From positions 1,317,001-1,381,000 of the forward strand of contig NC_087392.1 of assembly GCF_963675165.1 (NCBI RefSeq): a stretch of 64,000 nt of DNA, given 5' to 3'. Numbering within the stretch: position 1 is the stretch's first letter; each line of letters begins with the position of its first letter. Below the pieces are notes generated by a model. It was given only the letters and a program-made list of their open reading frames with translations, was not told where the DNA came from and ran no database searches. Both the position numbers and the translations under genes were made by a program. The DNA comes from Halichondria panicea (Eukaryota > Porifera > Demospongiae > Suberitida > Halichondriidae). Below, one piece after another: positions 33,728 through 45,852 of the stretch.

Positions 33728-35128
33728 CAGTAGGTTTTACCCTATGGTTTTACATAGGATTGGCAGTGGGTTTGCCCGTGTTTAGCAATATTTCAATTAT
33801 TTTGACTCATGTTCAAACTGTTCTATCTCTGTAGGGAAAGGCCACATCAAGGAACTGGCTAGACAGATAGTTTATTTAGCCTTTTCTCTCTTTGTATCTC
33901 TCATTTCATAATCCATGAACATTTTAATGAATGAATATTGTCATTTTAAAAATTGTACTATTTCTACGTTTCACCGCTCTTTGTCTGACTGACTAAGTAA
34001 GTGAGTGAGTAAGTAAGTAAGTTTCTTGCCCAGCATTTGCTCCAAGTACAGCCATCTCCAGGACATTCTGCACAGGGTTTCCAAACGACTACAACCTGGA
34101 TTACAAAGCGCTTCTTCAGATTTGCGATTGCTTCCACGAGGCAGATGACCTCTCAGTCTCTATTTCTCTTACCTAGACAATTCCGCCATCTTTAATGACT
34201 CAGCAATTGCGTTGTGGCCAAATGCCAAATAATAGATAGGCGTGGCTAAGAAACCGTGCGCCTAAAACGATCAGTGCTGTGCTTTTCCAGAGCCTGAGGT
34301 GTTGCTTTTCTTCACACTGTTCAGCTCTAGCTCCCTTTCTCTGACAGGCATGCTATATGCACTGGCTAGATATCATGCTCTTAAAATGGCTGTCATTTAA
34401 CACAAATTCAACATATCAAGCAATATTACTCCTATAATTACTGATATTAGTCCAGAGATATTCGAGAAGATATCTGATTAGTCCTGTCTTCTCTTCTTGA
34501 ACTTCTGTACTGCCTCTTGACGTTCCACTTATGTATGTCATGATACGTAAATTTATACTTCTGTACTGAAAAAGAAAGGGAATCCGACTAGAAAAACATT
34601 TGCAATGTGAAAAATTGCTAGGATTGGCCAGGGGAACCACAAAAAAGCGTGGAAACAAGAAATCAGACGAGAGCATAACTCCAATCCGTTACAACGTCAT
34701 GAACATGTACAATACATAGTATATAGACTGTGTTCCAGATCCATCTACCAGCTTCCATCCACCACATCATTCCATGCAGGTCACTAGTACGGTCCGTGCA
34801 TGTTACTACGCATGGATGGACTGTGTGTACCTGTGCTCAACACTGCATGTATTATAGGAACATCAATTTATCACAAATCATCATGATTATAATTATGCCC
34901 GCACAAAATGGATGTATAATAAATATATATAGGGATGGTCATCACCCCACCAGTAAAAATTGTGTGGTATATTGGCCGGAAAAAAATGGAAAACTACAAG
35001 TACATGTGATTGACGTTGTAACGAATTGGAGTTATGCTCTCGTCTGATTTCTTGTTTCCACGCTTTTTTGTGGTTCCCCTGGCCAATCCTAGCAATTTTT
35101 CACATTGCAAATGTTTTTCTAGTCGGAT
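33728..35128. mobile_element. Insertion in module B ending in a long-TIR element
   Basis: Copies A and C read straight across GATGTACATGTAT|ATAGTYATATA. Copy B has 1.4 kb here. Its right end coincides with the end of an inverted-repeat element at 34582-35128 whose arms are about 129 bp (first about 104 identical; outer bases ATCCGACTAGAAAAACATTT). No target duplication is evident and no coding frame is seen. The left part (33728-34581) is unassigned. Confidence 0.65.
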
Positions 35129-35825
35129 ATAGTTATATAAGCTGGTGCTGTGGCAGACCAGCATGCAGCCGCCAACGGAAATGCTCCATTATTCAGCTCC
35201 AGCCTTCCTTCAGTGCCCTCCGAAAGAGACTATAAGGGTACAATTGTCCTTCTAGTGCTGACAGGATAAAGGTGGGGCAGGTGAGAAAGGAGACTGGAGT
35301 CTTCACGGCTTAATGGGTGCTAGGGGTCACACTACACTGGGAATACAGGTGATAGCGGATAGCGGGAGAGTCGGTGATAAAGGATATACCAAGGAGACAA
35401 AGGAGAGGTGAGGGAGAAGGAGAGAGACTTGTCACCTCACACAGCTCCAGTTACCAATTCTTATACTGTGAGCTCTCATGCTTGCAGTGGTACGTTCTTA
35501 TTATGCAACAATTAACCAGGTTTGTGTCATTATAAATATAAGGGAGGGGTTGGGCTAATTAGCTTGTGCTACTTCTGCTGTACAGAGTGTACGAATCCCA
35601 ACCATCAAATGTGGCGGGCAGTAGTTATAAAATTAATGCAGGGACAGATTCATTGAATTTAATGACATGAAGGACAGGCAAATTTTATCTTATGAATATT
35701 CACAAGAGAATCAGCTCGTGGTGGTAGACCATCAACAAATGCAGGGTATGAGTTCATTGAATTTAAGGAAATGAGAGACGCCCTTTAGGCTTTGTAGATG
35801 TGAAGGACACAGTTGTACTATTATA

Positions 35826-35905
35826 GACTAACTTTCTAGTAAGAAGGATAGTCTACATGACTGTCATCACTACACTACAGCTAGGAGCATTCCTGCATTC
35901 ATGGT
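35826..35905 (+). pseudogene. Fragment of the 7TM gene (module B)
   Basis: About 80 bases match the first loop and second membrane segment of 32224-33216 (ACTTTCTAGTAAGAAGGATA). The remainder of the gene is missing and replaced by unrelated sequence. Confidence 0.8.
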
Positions 35906-36400
35906 AATCTTCAACTTTTGCTACGAACTTGGGCTCAAGCTTACCATACCCCAGGGCTCCCTTTCAGCTGGCGTTGACCATTGTCAACTAGACATCATGC
36001 ATATAGCCAGCGTAGGTGGACAGTACCAGTTTCCCAGCAATCTCCAATTGGTCAGTGGTGCCCTTCTGGATACGTCCTCTTCCAAGTTGTGTCGATTCCA
36101 ATAGCAGCTGACAGTCGAGATACAGCACTGTGCCAAGATGACTAACTCCACCAAGCTCTCATTTTGTGAGAGCACATTGCTCCCAGGAGAGTCTGCCCTA
36201 CACATTCAAGCAGCTTGAAGGCCGTAGCTCGTTTACTGAGCACAGCTCGTATGGATCACTGGAGCTGAACCACTTCAGTGGACTGGCTGTAACTGGAGAG
36301 GATGTGGAGAGAGTGCACACTGCTAGCCTCTACTACCTTGGCTCAGAGCTGCACAGCAGGCAGGGAAATAATGAGATTTATAAAACGGTATATAGCTAGT
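35899..36400 (+). pseudogene. ZU5-like domain gene fragment
   Basis: The first part reads GLKLTIPQGSLSAGVDHCQL then GGQYQFPSNLQLVSGA, typical of ZU5-like domains in sponge and cnidarian proteins. After a frame break, the later part reads FVRAHCSQESLPYTFKQLEG then YGSLELNHFSGLAVTG, the usual downstream part of the same family. No flanking exons are found. It is a displaced, decayed fragment of a host gene. Confidence 0.65.
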
Positions 36401-36799
36401 GACAAAAGACGAGGGTATAAACTAGTTCCTAGCTCACAAGCATGCAGGTGCTCCCCCGTTGAGCAGTACTAACAAGTCCAGAACCCTCGAGCTTGCATCT
36501 GATGAACGCTTTTGTTTCTGACAGGAAACAAATGCAGGGTATAATGAATTTAAGAGACGTACGCCCTTAATTATGCTTTGTCAAAGCTTCATAGATGTGA
36601 AGGACACAATTGTACATTATATTTATAGCTCTACAAGAGAATCACTCAAGGGTAATATTAATGCTGTGACGACTTATCTAATCAATTTGTGTGTGCGTTG
36701 AAAGTGAATCTTGATGTGTACTTTCAGCAAAAGGAAAAGAAAATAGCATGTTGCAAGTGCACTTGTGCAATCAATAGCTGCACAGATATACATGTATCG

Positions 36800-37669
36800 T
36801 GACAAACAAAGCTCGAGACCAACACAATAAAATCTGCCTGAAGCAATAGTTATGCTTGCTACTATAGTAGTATGGACGATGTAAATTCATTGAGAGTAGA
36901 CAACAATGGTTGTGTTGCACCAATTAAAGTAAGTAGATTGAAGGGTTGAGTTTACACACAGTGCCCTGTGCAAGGTAATTATTGAAAAAAGTTTAATTGA
37001 AAAATTATAATAAAACAATTTTGGTTGCAGCGCACTTTGCTCCTACAGATATTCAGAAGGTCAACTCCTGCAGTATTTTACTATTAATGATCCTGCCAGA
37101 CTGTGCTCTCCGTAGCTGCCATGCTCTCAGGATGAGCTCCCAAATTATAGTATGGTTTTTTAGGAAAAAAATAAACCCAAAAGATAATTTAAAAAAAGTC
37201 GTTCCTGTCTTGTTAATTTTATGATGTGCTGGCTCCAAATCAAAGAGTACATTCCTAGTTGTAGTGTATTATATTATCGTTATATCAATTCAGGTTTTGA
37301 ATGAACTATCTCTGTTATAGACTGCATGAAAGCATCGATCAGGGAAGAGGGTTCAGATTTCTTCAATTTAGCATTGCCACTGCGGCACAAAAGGCACAGT
37401 ACTGTTCTTGTGGATGTGTATGGTTGGCTCTACTCTTTGATCCATCAGGTTTTGTCTACCAATATATGTCAGTCTATGTGGCAGAAGATGACCTTCACCC
37501 AGCAACCAACCAATGGTTGAGGGTCTAGGTAAGATAAAGAAGCACCAGTGAGTATTATGGAGGGAGAAATAAGTGAGTGGTTGAGGAACATCAACAGAGG
37601 ACAATGCACAAGTTCTGCAAAGCCATGCAAATACAAATTTGATTGCACATTCAAGGGAAATAATATAAG
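36800..37669 (+). other. Spacer preceding module C
   Basis: 36810-36990 repeats the block found upstream of copy A (CCAACACAATAAAATCT, GACAACAATGGTTGTGTTG), so the module probably begins here. 37000-37660 contains short open stretches but no recognised domain. Confidence 0.4.
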
Positions 37670-40090
37670 TTGCTGGAGGCCACAGAGACCCTGAACAACA
37701 CTGCTGTGTGGGAGTACTACGAGTCGATAGTTAAAACTGCTTGTCTTGGAGGTGCAGAAGTTATTGAAAAAGACAAACTGGATGCGGCGACGTACCTACT
37801 ACCACATGCCGTAATGACCAACTCCTTCCAGAGGCGGTGCCATCATTAGTCTCACAATCAAGGAGTTTGAACAGGCCAGGAAAGAGACATCAACAAGCCA
37901 GGAGGAGATGGCTACTAAAATAGTGAACAATAACAAAACAAGTTTTAAGGAACGGAAAATTTTTAATCGCAGTCAAGAATTTCCCATTAGAAATTCTGAG
38001 GTTTCATTTATCTCTAAGAGATGTACATGTATATAGTTAGAGATGTACATGTATATAGTTATATAGGTTGGTGTGATCGGCATGCAGCCGCCAACGGAAG
38101 TGCTCCACTATTTAGCTCCAGCCTTCCCTCAGTGCCCTCCGAAAGAGACTATAAGGGTACAATTGTCCTTTCGGTGCTGACAGGGTGGGGCAGGTGACCG
38201 GGGTCTTCACGGTTAATGGGTGCTAGGGGTCACACTGGGAATACAGGTGCCAGGGGTGATATTGGTCCAAGAGTCGGTGATAAAGGATACCAAGGAGCCA
38301 AAAGAGAGCTGAGGGAGAAAGAGAGAGACTTGTCACCTCACACAGCTTCAGATATCAATTCTTATTGTGAGCTCTCATGCTTGCAGTGTTACGTTCTCAT
38401 TATTGCAACAATTTAGTAACCTGGTTTGAGTCATTATAAAGTAATATAAGGGGGGGAGGGGGGTTGGGCTAATTAGCTTGTGCTACTTCTGCTGTACAGA
38501 GTGTACGAATCCCAACCATCAAATGTGGCGGGCAGGAAAAAGATATATATAATTATAAGCCTTTAGTTATATATAATTAATGCAGTAGATTCATTGAATG
38601 AAGGAGAGGCAAATTATATCTTAGTATTAGCTCCACAAGAGAATCAGCTTGCAGTGATCAATCAACAATTGCAGGGTATGAGTTCATTGAATTTGTACAA
38701 AGCTTCGTAGATGTGAAGGACACAATTGTACTATTACTACATAGGTCTAAAAAAAAAGAATCACTTCATAGAGAGCAATGCTGACAACTTGTTTTATATG
38801 TGTTGCAAGTGTACTTTTGTGTCTATAATGTCTATAATTGTGTTTGTGTGTACATGTGTGTGGGTTGGAGGTCAGTATAATTATACTGTTATAGCTAATT
38901 AGCAAAGAATAGGACAGGTTGTTGTGCTGGCAATCCAAGCCATACAATGCGTGGGATGCATGTAGCCACAAGGAATCACATGGTAGGTTAAATTATATTT
39001 TAAGAAGCTAAGTTTATCTATAGTTGACTTGAAAGTTCGAGAGAATGGACTGCCACTATCTTGATTTGCGGTATTATCCTACAAATATGCCAGGATTGCT
39101 CAAGTAGCAGTTCTCTCAGTGGTGTTTCCACTGAGCTTTGTTGGGATGGTCTTAAACATTGTGTTTATCTGTCGAAGGAAGACTAACTTTCTAGTCAGAA
39201 GGATAGTCTACATAACTGTCATCACTACACTACATCTTGGAGCATTATGGCTTAGGAGCATTCTTGCATTCAAACTAGTTGAGTCAATGTTCAACTTATG
39301 TAACGAACTTAACAATTTGTATTTCAGTGTAGCAAGTAGTTTACTGTGTATCATGGCTCTACTGGTCTGCTCTATCTACTTTACCGTGGTAACGAAACTG
39401 TGTGGTTTTTTCTCAAGAAGGCATCCTTGGACTGACCGATTTCATTTGCTATTGGAATATCTATTTGTCATGATACTATTGCTTTTACGGGGTTGACATT
39501 AAGTGTGCTTTTATATTATACCAGAAAAACCTTCACTATGAGCATCACCCAGAAAATACTTATTGCAGCCATACCACCTGCACTAGTACTAATAAGCTTG
39601 ATAGGAAACGTTGTTTTAACAATATGGGTTTGTACTCTATGGAGAAGGCAAATCGAAAGGAGAAGAGATGTACTGAAAGAAATTGTAATATTTTTTGCAC
39701 TATTTTTCCTTACTCTGCTTGTGTTTGGCATTAATCTTTGCATTTTCTTTACAATGATACCACAGACAGTACTATATCCTCCTCTATCGTGTTTCTCATT
39801 CCTAGTTTTTGGCTACATGTGCTACAGTTTTAGACATGTGAGGTTTGCCAACAGAACAGATATTGAGACGGCTGGTCGAAGACTACGAACTGCTCCACCC
39901 TCCACTAGAGTCAGCCTACCTACGGACACAGCCGATCATGCTCCCAACTTCCTGAGCCCAAGCACAGCTGAGCCTTCAGAAGTGACACCATTGATAAATT
40001 AATTAGTGACACACGAGATTGTACACATTCGTTAAGCCATGCTGATTGTATCTATGTTGTTTTCATTTTCACTTTGCACATATACGCTTG
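37670..40090 (+). repeat. Tandem module, copy C
   Basis: Same order as copy A: recombinase-like segment (37670-37940), ATTTCCCATTAGAAATTCTG block (37978), Gly-X-Y stretch (38185-38330), CATCAAATGTGGCGGGCAG (38516), CATACAATGCGTGGGATGCA (38940), and a broken 7TM gene. A 26-base unit is doubled at about 38020-38062. Confidence 0.8.
39045..40002 (+). pseudogene. Second 7TM copy, frameshifted
   Basis: The sequence follows the intact gene at 32224-33216 along its length. Relative to that copy, the N-terminus lacks about 12 residues, and an indel near 39490 shifts the frame after the fourth membrane segment (LLLLRG then stop), with the rest open in another frame to the same EVTPLIN end. The tail is better conserved than the middle. 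Probably a recent pseudogene; a sequencing error at one site cannot be excluded. Confidence 0.75.
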
Positions 40091-42586
40091 AAATTGTGTT
40101 TAATTCTAAAATTTGATGATAGTGGCTCCCCCAAATGAGTTGCCCATTATCCCAGCCATGCTCAAATGAAAGATAACCTTTGAACTGACCAAAGATGAGG
40201 TCAAATCAAGATGACTTTTAAACTGACCAAAGACGAGGATATAACTGCTACCCACCCCCCCACTATCATACTTCCACTTCAATTAACCTCCAAATCCTCC
40301 CCTCCAAACTCAACTAGAAGAAACCGGAGACTAAGAAGAAACAAATGTACAAACACTAGAGAACACTACGCAGCCATCAAGACACGCTAACAGCAAGAAC
40401 AACACAACTGCAACTTATCGTACATAACTAACCTATCAAACCACACTCTTAAGTAGAGAAGAAGCATCAGTATTAGCCAAGGGACTTCCCTATACACCCC
40501 AACCAGAACCGCCACATGGCACCATGCTTAAGCGGCTAGATGCATTGTTACAAGTAGCTAAATACAACCAGATGTTATAATTATATGACTATATAAAATT
40601 TATATATATTTATAATATATATAAATCGCATGTTGTCCTATTATTCACTGTGATTCGTACAGTGATTAATCGCGTATCAGTAATTGCACATCATGCATCA
40701 AGGCAGTAATTGCGTGCAATTACTGCCTTGACGACCACACGTTCAAATAACGGCTGCGGCCAATTTTTTTTTACTGAAACTGCGGCTAAAAATGTTATTA
40801 AAACTGCATCACAAACGATTAACAATCAATAATAGTATGGCTACTCGTGCAATAAGGGATTAATAGTACTCATAACAAGCACTGGCAAGGTTAATAGCAC
40901 TCGGCGTACTTAGCCATACTATAGAAATTTGGCCAAACATTCAGTACGAAATCAAGCCTGACTAGACATTTACCGTGGCAACACACACTGCTCGTCAAAA
41001 GTATTTCTTTGAGGAGGAGAATCTCTAATCATAACATCATGTGTCTGGCCATGAATCATGCAGTCACCAAAACAGATGCAAGGAATACTGTAATAAATGG
41101 GTATTACTGACTAAAAGAGATCCAAATACTAACTAAAAAGTTGTGTTATTCTGTTTGAACAATTCTGTTTATATAGTGCAGATCCCATGTATCACGTAAA
41201 ATATTTTAAAAAGGGTGACCATAATGTCTATAATTTATAGTGAACAAATCAGTAGACCAACTGTCTCTGATAAATATACATGTATATAGGATCACACCTC
41301 TTAATTAACCTCTTGTTTTGGTACTAATTGCTTACTGCTGAAAATAATATACTGCATGCCCTCTATAATATTGAATACATGCAAAGGGCAGTAATTATAC
41401 TTGACTGTACCGTTTGTGCAGCTCATGCAGCCACTGCATGGAGAACTTGTGAAAGAGCCCCTCCACCAAAGCTGCTGTTTTATGCTTGGTCTTCCGTGGA
41501 GTCTATAATTATAAGTGGGAAGAAACTAAAGGTGAAAGTGGACTACTCTAAGCACAAGAATACAGTGTGTATGAACACCAAGTTGAGAACACAACTGCTG
41601 AGTGACCTTCAGGGCCACCGTAGTGTATACAATAATTATCATGCGAGGAGCTAATGGGGAGTCACAAACTTACTACTAGGAAATCCACAGACATAATTTA
41701 TAAGACATACCTACTTCGTGCAGTCTGTGGTTTGGGTGACTGGATTAGAGATCCATGCACATGCAGAGTTAAGGCCTAGGATATAGTAGTCAGAAAACTG
41801 TTACATACTAGTGTGAACTTCACATAAAATGACATTATGTAGAGTCAGGAGAATTATAGTACTACAGTAAAATGTCCCTCACTTTAGCGAGTGCTTTTAA
41901 CGATGTCGCCGTTTACAGTCATCATAGCTTCGTGCAGCGAGCGGTCTGTGATCTTCAACCTCTGATTTGTTGTCATTTGGGTTGAGTTATGAAGAAATGC
42001 AACAGCAACAATGTGTCCCATTGCATGCAGAATGCAATGTACCAAAAGATTAATTAACAGTCCACATACAATATTATAGAGCAAAAAGTTGCTGTAACAT
42101 GCTAAATATATACATAACAAACAACTTACCAGTTGCTTAGCTTGGGTTGGCTTTGTGGTGAGAAGACTCCATTGGATTCCCCTAACAAGTCCCTTGGTGT
42201 CTTTCTTTCTCCACCGTGGTCAAAAGCAGATCTACGCATGCGCATCAGACGATGAGTGCAGGCAGGCGAGCCCCACCCCCTTCTTGGCTCTGCAATGCTT
42301 TTTTATTACTCTACTAACATAAACTGATATACCATGAGTAGATGCTGATGTCAGTTTTTTAACTGTACAGAGACTAAGAGTAGTTAGAGGAAAGTGACTT
42401 ACCTTTGTTCGTTCTCGAAAAAGTTCGTTCGGCCCCATGCACACACAGTTAAAAACCGAAAAAAGAACTTGGTTTTATGCATGCAGAAAATGCAGAAAAC
42501 AGTTTTTTCTATGTGGCACAGTGAATTATTTTCATAATCATTTTTACAAAAGAATGACATTTATAGAATCAAAAATAAAACACATT
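40091..42586. other. Gene-poor stretch
   Basis: No convincing gene. A short imperfect duplication (GAACTGACCAAAGATGAGGT and AAACTGACCAAAGACGAGG) is at 40180-40235. 40580-40625 is almost pure AT. On the minus strand 41884-42240 has exon-like signals (GLVRGIQWSLLTTKPTQAKQ before a donor; RLKITDRSLHEAMMTVNGD before a stop), which could be a small unrecognised gene. Confidence 0.35.
40698..40731. repeat. Perfect 34-bp palindrome
   Basis: Arms TCAAGGCAGTAATTGC and GCAATTACTGCCTTGA around a GT spacer. A shortened copy of the arm (CAGTAATTGCACATCATGCA) lies just upstream at 40678. Confidence 0.9.
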
Positions 42587-43543
42587 CTATGGGTGCATAA
42601 TCCATACATTTGCTGTATTGTCTGTTGAGCCAGTGACTAAGAATCGACCATCGGGAGAGAATGTCACAGCTTGAACCCAGCCCTCATGGGCCTTTGAATG
42701 GAACTCTGGTGGTGTGTGTGCAGTCAGAGAATCCCATAGTGCAAACGTCTTGTCTCCTGAAGCTGTGGCAATTGTCTCTCCATCCGGACTAAAAGCACAG
42801 GCTAGAATTGGCTGGATGTGATGACCCTCCAACACGTTTACTATCGCTCTGTGCACTGTATTCCATATGCGAACCCTCTCACCGTCAACCAAAGCAGCAA
42901 TCATAGTCCCATCAGGCGAGAACTGACAAGTCAAAATACGGCTGTATTTGTCTCTCAATTTGCAGAGTCGTTTGCAAGTCCTTCGATTCCAAATAATGAT
43001 GCTCTTATCTTCTGAACAGGTTGCCAACGTGACTAAATCTGGAGAAAAGCACGCTTGAAAAACGATTCCTTTATGGCCCACAAGTTCTTTCTTCTCCATT
43101 TTGGGGCCTTTTATCTGCCACACAGCTGCTGTCTTATCGATTGAGGCGGTTGAAAACATCAAGTGGTCATCGGGTGCAAAAGAGCAATGCAGTATCCCTC
43201 CTTGATGCCGGCGAGCCTTTTGCAACATTTGGCCAGATTTTGGATCCCAAAGTATCACTCTGCAGTCTCTGCCTGAAGAGAGGAGTAGATAGGAGTCTGA
43301 TGAAAAACTAACAGCTGTGATCTCGTCGCTATGCCCATCTTTTAGTTGTTGCTTCATCTTGAAAGTCTTAGTGTCCCAGATTACTATTGTTTTATCAGCA
43401 GAGCAGGTGGCCAGTAGCTTTCCATCTGGACTAAATGAGCAGTAGAGAACAGTGTCTCTATGTTTGTCAAGGTTGGCTGTCAGCGCACCCTTAAAGTTGC
43501 TCTTGGATGCCACTCCAGTTGTTGATGACTGTTTGCCTCCCAT
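42587..43543 (-). CDS. WD40-repeat protein, probably N-myristoylated
   Basis: Intronless frame of about 318 residues. Seven WD40 repeats fill almost the whole protein (HRDTVLYCSFSPDGKLLATC, SADKTIVIWD, GHSDEITAVSFSSDSYLLLS, GHKGIVFQACFSPDLVTLAT, HEGWVQAVTFSPDGRFLVTG), ending ANVWIMHP. An upstream in-frame start adds 13 residues, but MGGKQSSTTG at 43543 is a good N-myristoylation start and is preferred. WD40 propellers are scaffold proteins; no specific subfamily is evident. It diverges from UBL3 (350 bases apart). Confidence 0.88.
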   Translation of the reverse strand: MGGKQSSTTGVASKSNFKGALTANLDKHRDTVLYCSFSPDGKLLATCSADKTIVIWDTKTFKMKQQLKDGHSDEITAVSFSSDSYLLLSSGRDCRVILWDPKSGQMLQKARRHQGGILHCSFAPDDHLMFSTASIDKTAAVWQIKGPKMEKKELVGHKGIVFQACFSPDLVTLATCSEDKSIIIWNRRTCKRLCKLRDKYSRILTCQFSPDGTMIAALVDGERVRIWNTVHRAIVNVLEGHHIQPILACAFSPDGETIATASGDKTFALWDSLTAHTPPEFHSKAHEGWVQAVTFSPDGRFLVTGSTDNTANVWIMHP

Positions 43544-43893
43544 CTTTTGCAAGCAACGAGCCCCACCCACCCTCTTATGCAAGTGTCAGCATGACATCAT
43601 AACTCAAGCAACCACTCCTACATGCAACACCTCTAAAGGAAATTCATTATATTGTCGTGTTATGTCACTACTCGAACTCATGTTACTGCACTGGTTTGCT
43701 GATTTATAGAGGATCTAAGATCAAGGTGAGGAGTTTATATATGTTGATGAGGAAGCTCTTCATAATTATATTAATAAGAGTAGGCCTATGTTTAGGTAAA
43801 TATCTATTAGCTACTCTGTGCACCACTTTACAGGTTTACTATTAAACAAGACTGAAGTGCTGTGGTATTAAAATTCATCGTATTAAGCAGACA

Positions 43894-45583
43894 ATGCCAG
43901 AGCTACTGGAACGGCTACCAAACGACCAGGTGAGTCTTTAATTGCTATGCAATGTGGTGTCAAGTATTTGGTTTGTGGTGGATTCTCTAACCCATGACTC
44001 GTCTAAAGTAGTTTCCTTTTTAGGACATTCACAACTAATGAACTTCCCTTGTTTACGGTACTAACTGTGTACACTGTTGTACTAATAACTGCATACACAT
44101 TATATACAAGCTGTCCACATTCTAAAGCAAGCATTCAACTTATTTGATGTGGCTCATTTCCTTGTCACAGGTAGACCTCAAGATATTGTTGGTGGATGGT
44201 TGTTCCCACAACTTCCTCTTCCTACCCTCAGCCAGCAGTAGGGAGATCTCTCAACACATTTACGAGCACTGGCCTGCAGGTATGATTTTTTCATAATTAG
44301 CACTCTATTAAGGTGTTAGCCTTTTTCTGTGTCGATGATTGTTGTCGTGCAATACTCATAGTGTTTTAGTGAAATTCACGAGAGATTTTATCTGTGTAGA
44401 CTAACTAAGTGAACACATAACTATGGTCTGTGCATGTGTTAATGTACATGTATGTACAGTGCTTGGAATGTAATATTGATCAATGTTGTGTGCGTTTGCT
44501 TGTTTGTTGCTTGACTAACTGTAATACTCTCTCTCTCCGTGTTTGTGTTCAGAATGGGATAAGAAGAGCTCTGTGTTGAAGCCAGACAACTCACAAATGC
44601 TGAGGTTCATCTACCGAGGACGATTTCTAGGACCAACAGTCACACTGTCTTGTGAGTTATCTATATAGCCCATAGATATCATATTATGTCCACAGCATCT
44701 GGTGTGTGTGTAAAAAAATGAAGTCATGCTTCTACATGTAATGACTTTATAATTATGAGTCCACTTCACTCCCTTCCCCCTCCCACATACACACAGCGTC
44801 GTCCATTCCAGCTGGCAAGACAACCGTGCTACATATGGTGATTAGAGAGACAATACCAGAAAATTCCTCGTCAGGTAGTAGTTTATGCTTATCAGATCCT
44901 CTAATCATAATACTGTAGTACAGGTTGGTTGACTAGAGTATTTTGCGGGTGAAAAACCTTTGCAAATAAAAAATTTACCCTTTTTGCAATCTAAATAATT
45001 ATTGTGTTCTGGCAAGGATCGTGTATTACCAGTACTAGTTTAGGTGTTTTATTTCTTCAAAGTGATCAACGCTCGCAAAATTCGCGTAAGTTCGATGCTC
45101 GCAAAACATTAAGTTTAAAGTGCAGTCAACCATTACCACTAATTGCATTACTGTATATCGGGTTTAAAATGCGAGGTTATAAGCAAATGACACTGTACAA
45201 GCTTGATTGCCTTTGTGAATTGCATACAAATATGGGAAATTGCATGATTGTGCATGCTCACTAATAATATATTATTGTGTTCTTCCGATTGCGATTAATA
45301 TGCGAAAATTCGTAATTCGCAATCAAAAGAACGTCACATTCGAAACCCGATATATGGTAGTACAGGAAACACACAGAGTGCGTGGTCGTGGTTGACTGCA
45401 CTTCAACTTTTAACTAGCAATCAACCAACCTGAAATCGTCCATTACTTGTACTGTATAATTATACACTATATATGTGAATGGGGATGTTGTCGTTATTAA
45501 GAGTCTTCTCTTTACATGCAGGTGTGTCCTCACAGTCGAAAGCTCCCGGACTACCTGAAAGCCGATGCTGTGTCATATTGTGA
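43894..45583 (+). CDS. UBL3: Ubiquitin-like protein 3 (membrane-anchored)
   Basis: Five exons (43894-43929, 44171-44279, 44553-44651, 44797-44874, 45522-45583) in consistent phases give about 127 residues, near the 117 of human UBL3. Matching segments: VDLKILLVDGCSHNFLFLPS, ISQHIYEHWPAEWDKKSS, LRFIYRGRFLGPTVTLS, IPAGKTTVLHMVIRETIPEN. The C-terminus CCVIL is the prenylation box by which UBL3 is tethered to membranes; there is no diglycine for conjugation. Vertebrate UBL3 directs proteins to small extracellular vesicles. The last intron contains a MITE (44930-45355). Confidence 0.95.
44930..45355. mobile_element. Inverted-repeat element, TTTTGCGGGTGAAAAACC family
   Basis: The left part TAGAGTATTTTGCGGGTGAA then AACCTTTGCAAAT matches the complement of 24340-24515 and 62735-62885. 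The right part contains TATATCGGGTTT and its complement AAACCCGATATAT, indicating a second, nested inverted unit (about 45152-45355). Both lie in the last UBL3 intron. Confidence 0.5.
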
Positions 45584-45852
45584 ACTGTTATTATTTCATT
45601 TTAATCAACACTACTAACATACATTTATCATTTATCATTTTATTTATTTTGCTTGCACATTTGTCCGACCTTTTCACTCACTTTCTGTTGCAGAAATTAT
45701 ATAATAATAATAAATCATTTATTGACATCATGTTATGGTTATGACGCATGCACAAACACACAATAATAAATTATTATGGTGAAGACAAAAATGTATGCAC
45801 AACAAATCAGTAACTCTAATAAAAATACACTATGGATCACAGAAACAAAGAC

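Larger units (their letters stand above)
33352..36800 (+). repeat. Tandem module, copy B (disrupted)
   Basis: Carries the recombinase-like segment (33352-33625), then an insertion (33728-35128), then the GCTGGTGCTGTGGCAGACCA block (35138), Gly-X-Y stretch (35272-35430), CATCAAATGTGGCGGGCAG block (35598) and only a short 7TM fragment (35826-35905), followed by foreign ZU5-like sequence. Confidence 0.75.

Noticed and set aside
40442-40560. A short stretch reading SREEASVLAKGLPYTPQPEP, like the segment before reverse transcriptase in some retroelements
   Set aside because: Too short and isolated; no reverse-transcriptase motif follows, so no element is claimed.
41328-41654. 108-residue open frame on the plus strand
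   Set aside because: No splice context, no domain, composition like neighbouring non-coding DNA.
43544-43582. 13-codon N-terminal extension of the WD40 protein
   Set aside because: The internal start gives a myristoylation site; the extension has no conserved feature.
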